In this document: positions 6,040 through 6,490 of the stretch, piece after piece
Position numbering within the stretch: the first letter of the stretch is position 1
How the letters are laid out: each line of letters opens with the position of its first letter
NCBI GenBank assembly: GCA_021647145.1
Contig: JAKIVF010000153.1
Span: 1 to 6,490, forward strand
Origin: Methylococcaceae bacterium
Lineage (GTDB): Bacteria > Pseudomonadota > Gammaproteobacteria > Methylococcales > Methylomonadaceae
DNA length: 6,490 nt
Reading direction: 5' to 3'
Translations under genes and position numbers: made by a program
Notes under the pieces: model-generated
Database searches by the model: none
Told to the model about the DNA's origin: nothing
Seen by the model: only the letters and a program-made list of their open reading frames with translations

Positions 6040-6188
6040 CTGATCATTTCCTTAAGTACTTATATAAAAATAATATAACTAAATTTTTCTTTCATTTCTT
6101 TTGGGTAGAAGGGACGACTTTAATTGCGAAGTATGTATCTGTCGTGGCTAAAGCCCCTCCTACAAATGCTAAATGTGTGTTCACTTAA
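6036..6188 (+). CDS. Small 50-residue frame in ATGA overlap, perhaps a gene remnant
   Basis: An ATG at 6036 overlaps the preceding stop (ATGA) and opens a frame of 50 codons ending at 6186-6188. Its first half (MTDHFLKYLYKNNITKFFFH) looks like a plausible gene start, but from about residue 24 it is simply translation across the REP pair at 6105-6163. I recognise no family. It could be the stump of a gene cut by the repeat element, or chance. The overlap with the glycosyltransferase is the only argument for it. Confidence 0.2.
   Translation: MTDHFLKYLYKNNITKFFFHFFWVEGTTLIAKYVSVVAKAPPTNAKCVFT
6105..6163. repeat. REPIN-like pair of inverted REP sequences
   Basis: Two REP-like units face each other. 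The right one, read on the minus strand from 6163, begins GTAGGAGGGGCTTTAGCCAC and continues CGACAG; GGGGCT/AGCCAC form a hairpin with one mismatch and a TT loop. The left one, plus strand from 6105, begins GTAGAAGGGACGACTTTAAT and is more degenerate. Both have the GTAG foot typical of REPs moved by RAYT (TnpA-REP) transposases. The pairing is seen; the class assignment comes from general knowledge of REP/REPIN elements in gammaproteobacteria. No RAYT gene lies in the window. Confidence 0.65.
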
Positions 6189-6195
6189 CTTAACC

Positions 6196-6490
6196 ATGAA
6201 AGTTGCGATTATCCATTACTGGCTAGTCAATATGCGGGGGGGGCGAAAAGGTCATTGAAGCTCTTTTGGATATTTATCCAGAGGCGGATATTTATACGCA
6301 TGTTGTTGACTCTGAAAAAATTTCAGAAAAAATCAAGCAGCGCGTTGTAGCTACGACATTTATTCAGAAAATGCCCAAAGCGGTTAAATACTATCAGTCT
6401 TATTTACCCTTAATGCCTTATGCATTGGAGCAACTAGATTTAAGGCAATATGATTTAATTATTTCCAGTGAATCGGGGCCTGCAAAAGGC
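6196..6490 (+). pseudogene. Glycosyltransferase family 4, N-terminal part, frameshifted at a G8 tract and cut by window end
   Basis: From the ATG at 6196 the frame reads MKVAIIHYWLVNMRGG, then a poly-G run of eight (6236-6243) shifts it to a stop at 6256-6258. With seven G the frame continues as EKVIEALLDIYPEADIY and on to ISSESGPAKG at the window end, giving 98 residues in all. This matches the start of GT4 enzymes beginning IHYWLVxMRGGEKV, with SSESGPAKG as a later conserved block. It is a different protein from the GT4 fragment at 593-967, of which only the C-terminal half is present. Either the gene is phase-variable and off, or it is broken, or the tract was miscounted in sequencing. No obvious Shine-Dalgarno precedes the ATG. 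Confidence 0.85.
6236..6243 (+). repeat. Homopolymeric G8 tract inside a glycosyltransferase gene
   Basis: Eight consecutive G lie in codons for the conserved MRGGEK motif, 40 nt from the start codon. It is the only long G run in DNA that is otherwise AT-rich. Seven G would keep the frame; eight put it out of frame. Such tracts slip readily during replication. Confidence 0.95.

Overview
The window falls into two parts that look unrelated. Bases 1 to about 640 are moderately GC-rich and carry, on the minus strand, the last 160 residues of purF followed by the first 41 residues of pyrE (cut by the window edge). Both read like Desulfuromonadales/Geobacter-type housekeeping genes. From about 617 to the end the DNA is AT-rich, everything lies on the plus strand, and the content is an accessory polysaccharide locus. 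The two parts meet inside two truncated genes. A stretch of about 20-25 bases encodes conserved PurF residues on one strand and conserved glycosyltransferase residues on the other. This is either a chimeric assembly join or a microhomology rearrangement.

The right part runs in this order: the C-terminal end of a GT4 glycosyltransferase (to 967); a 514-residue AAA-ATPase-like/PD-(D/E)XK nuclease-like protein (977-2521); a 211-bp spacer holding a 10-bp-arm inverted repeat that is a likely HipB operator; a hipBA-type toxin-antitoxin pair (2733-4189); two GT2 glycosyltransferases joined by a 1-nt TAATG overlap (4199-6039); a REPIN-like pair of inverted REP sequences (6105-6163); and the first 98 codons of another GT4 glycosyltransferase (6196 to the window end). 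The glycosyltransferases fit an O-antigen, capsule or exopolysaccharide cluster. The ATPase/nuclease and hipBA genes look like a cassette inside it, with only 9 nt between genes at each border.

Two genes are broken by changes of a reversible kind. hipA carries an exact 28-bp tandem duplication, flanked by copies of an 8-bp direct repeat, which splits the kinase just before its catalytic loop. The last glycosyltransferase has a G8 tract where seven G would keep the frame, the arrangement expected of an 'off' phase-variable gene. Sequencing or assembly error is a real alternative for both. The REP-like element with GTAG feet and the gene content suggest a gammaproteobacterium (a Methylococcales- or Thiotrichales-like genome is a guess) for the right part, at low confidence. 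No RNA genes, CRISPR arrays or insertion sequences were seen.
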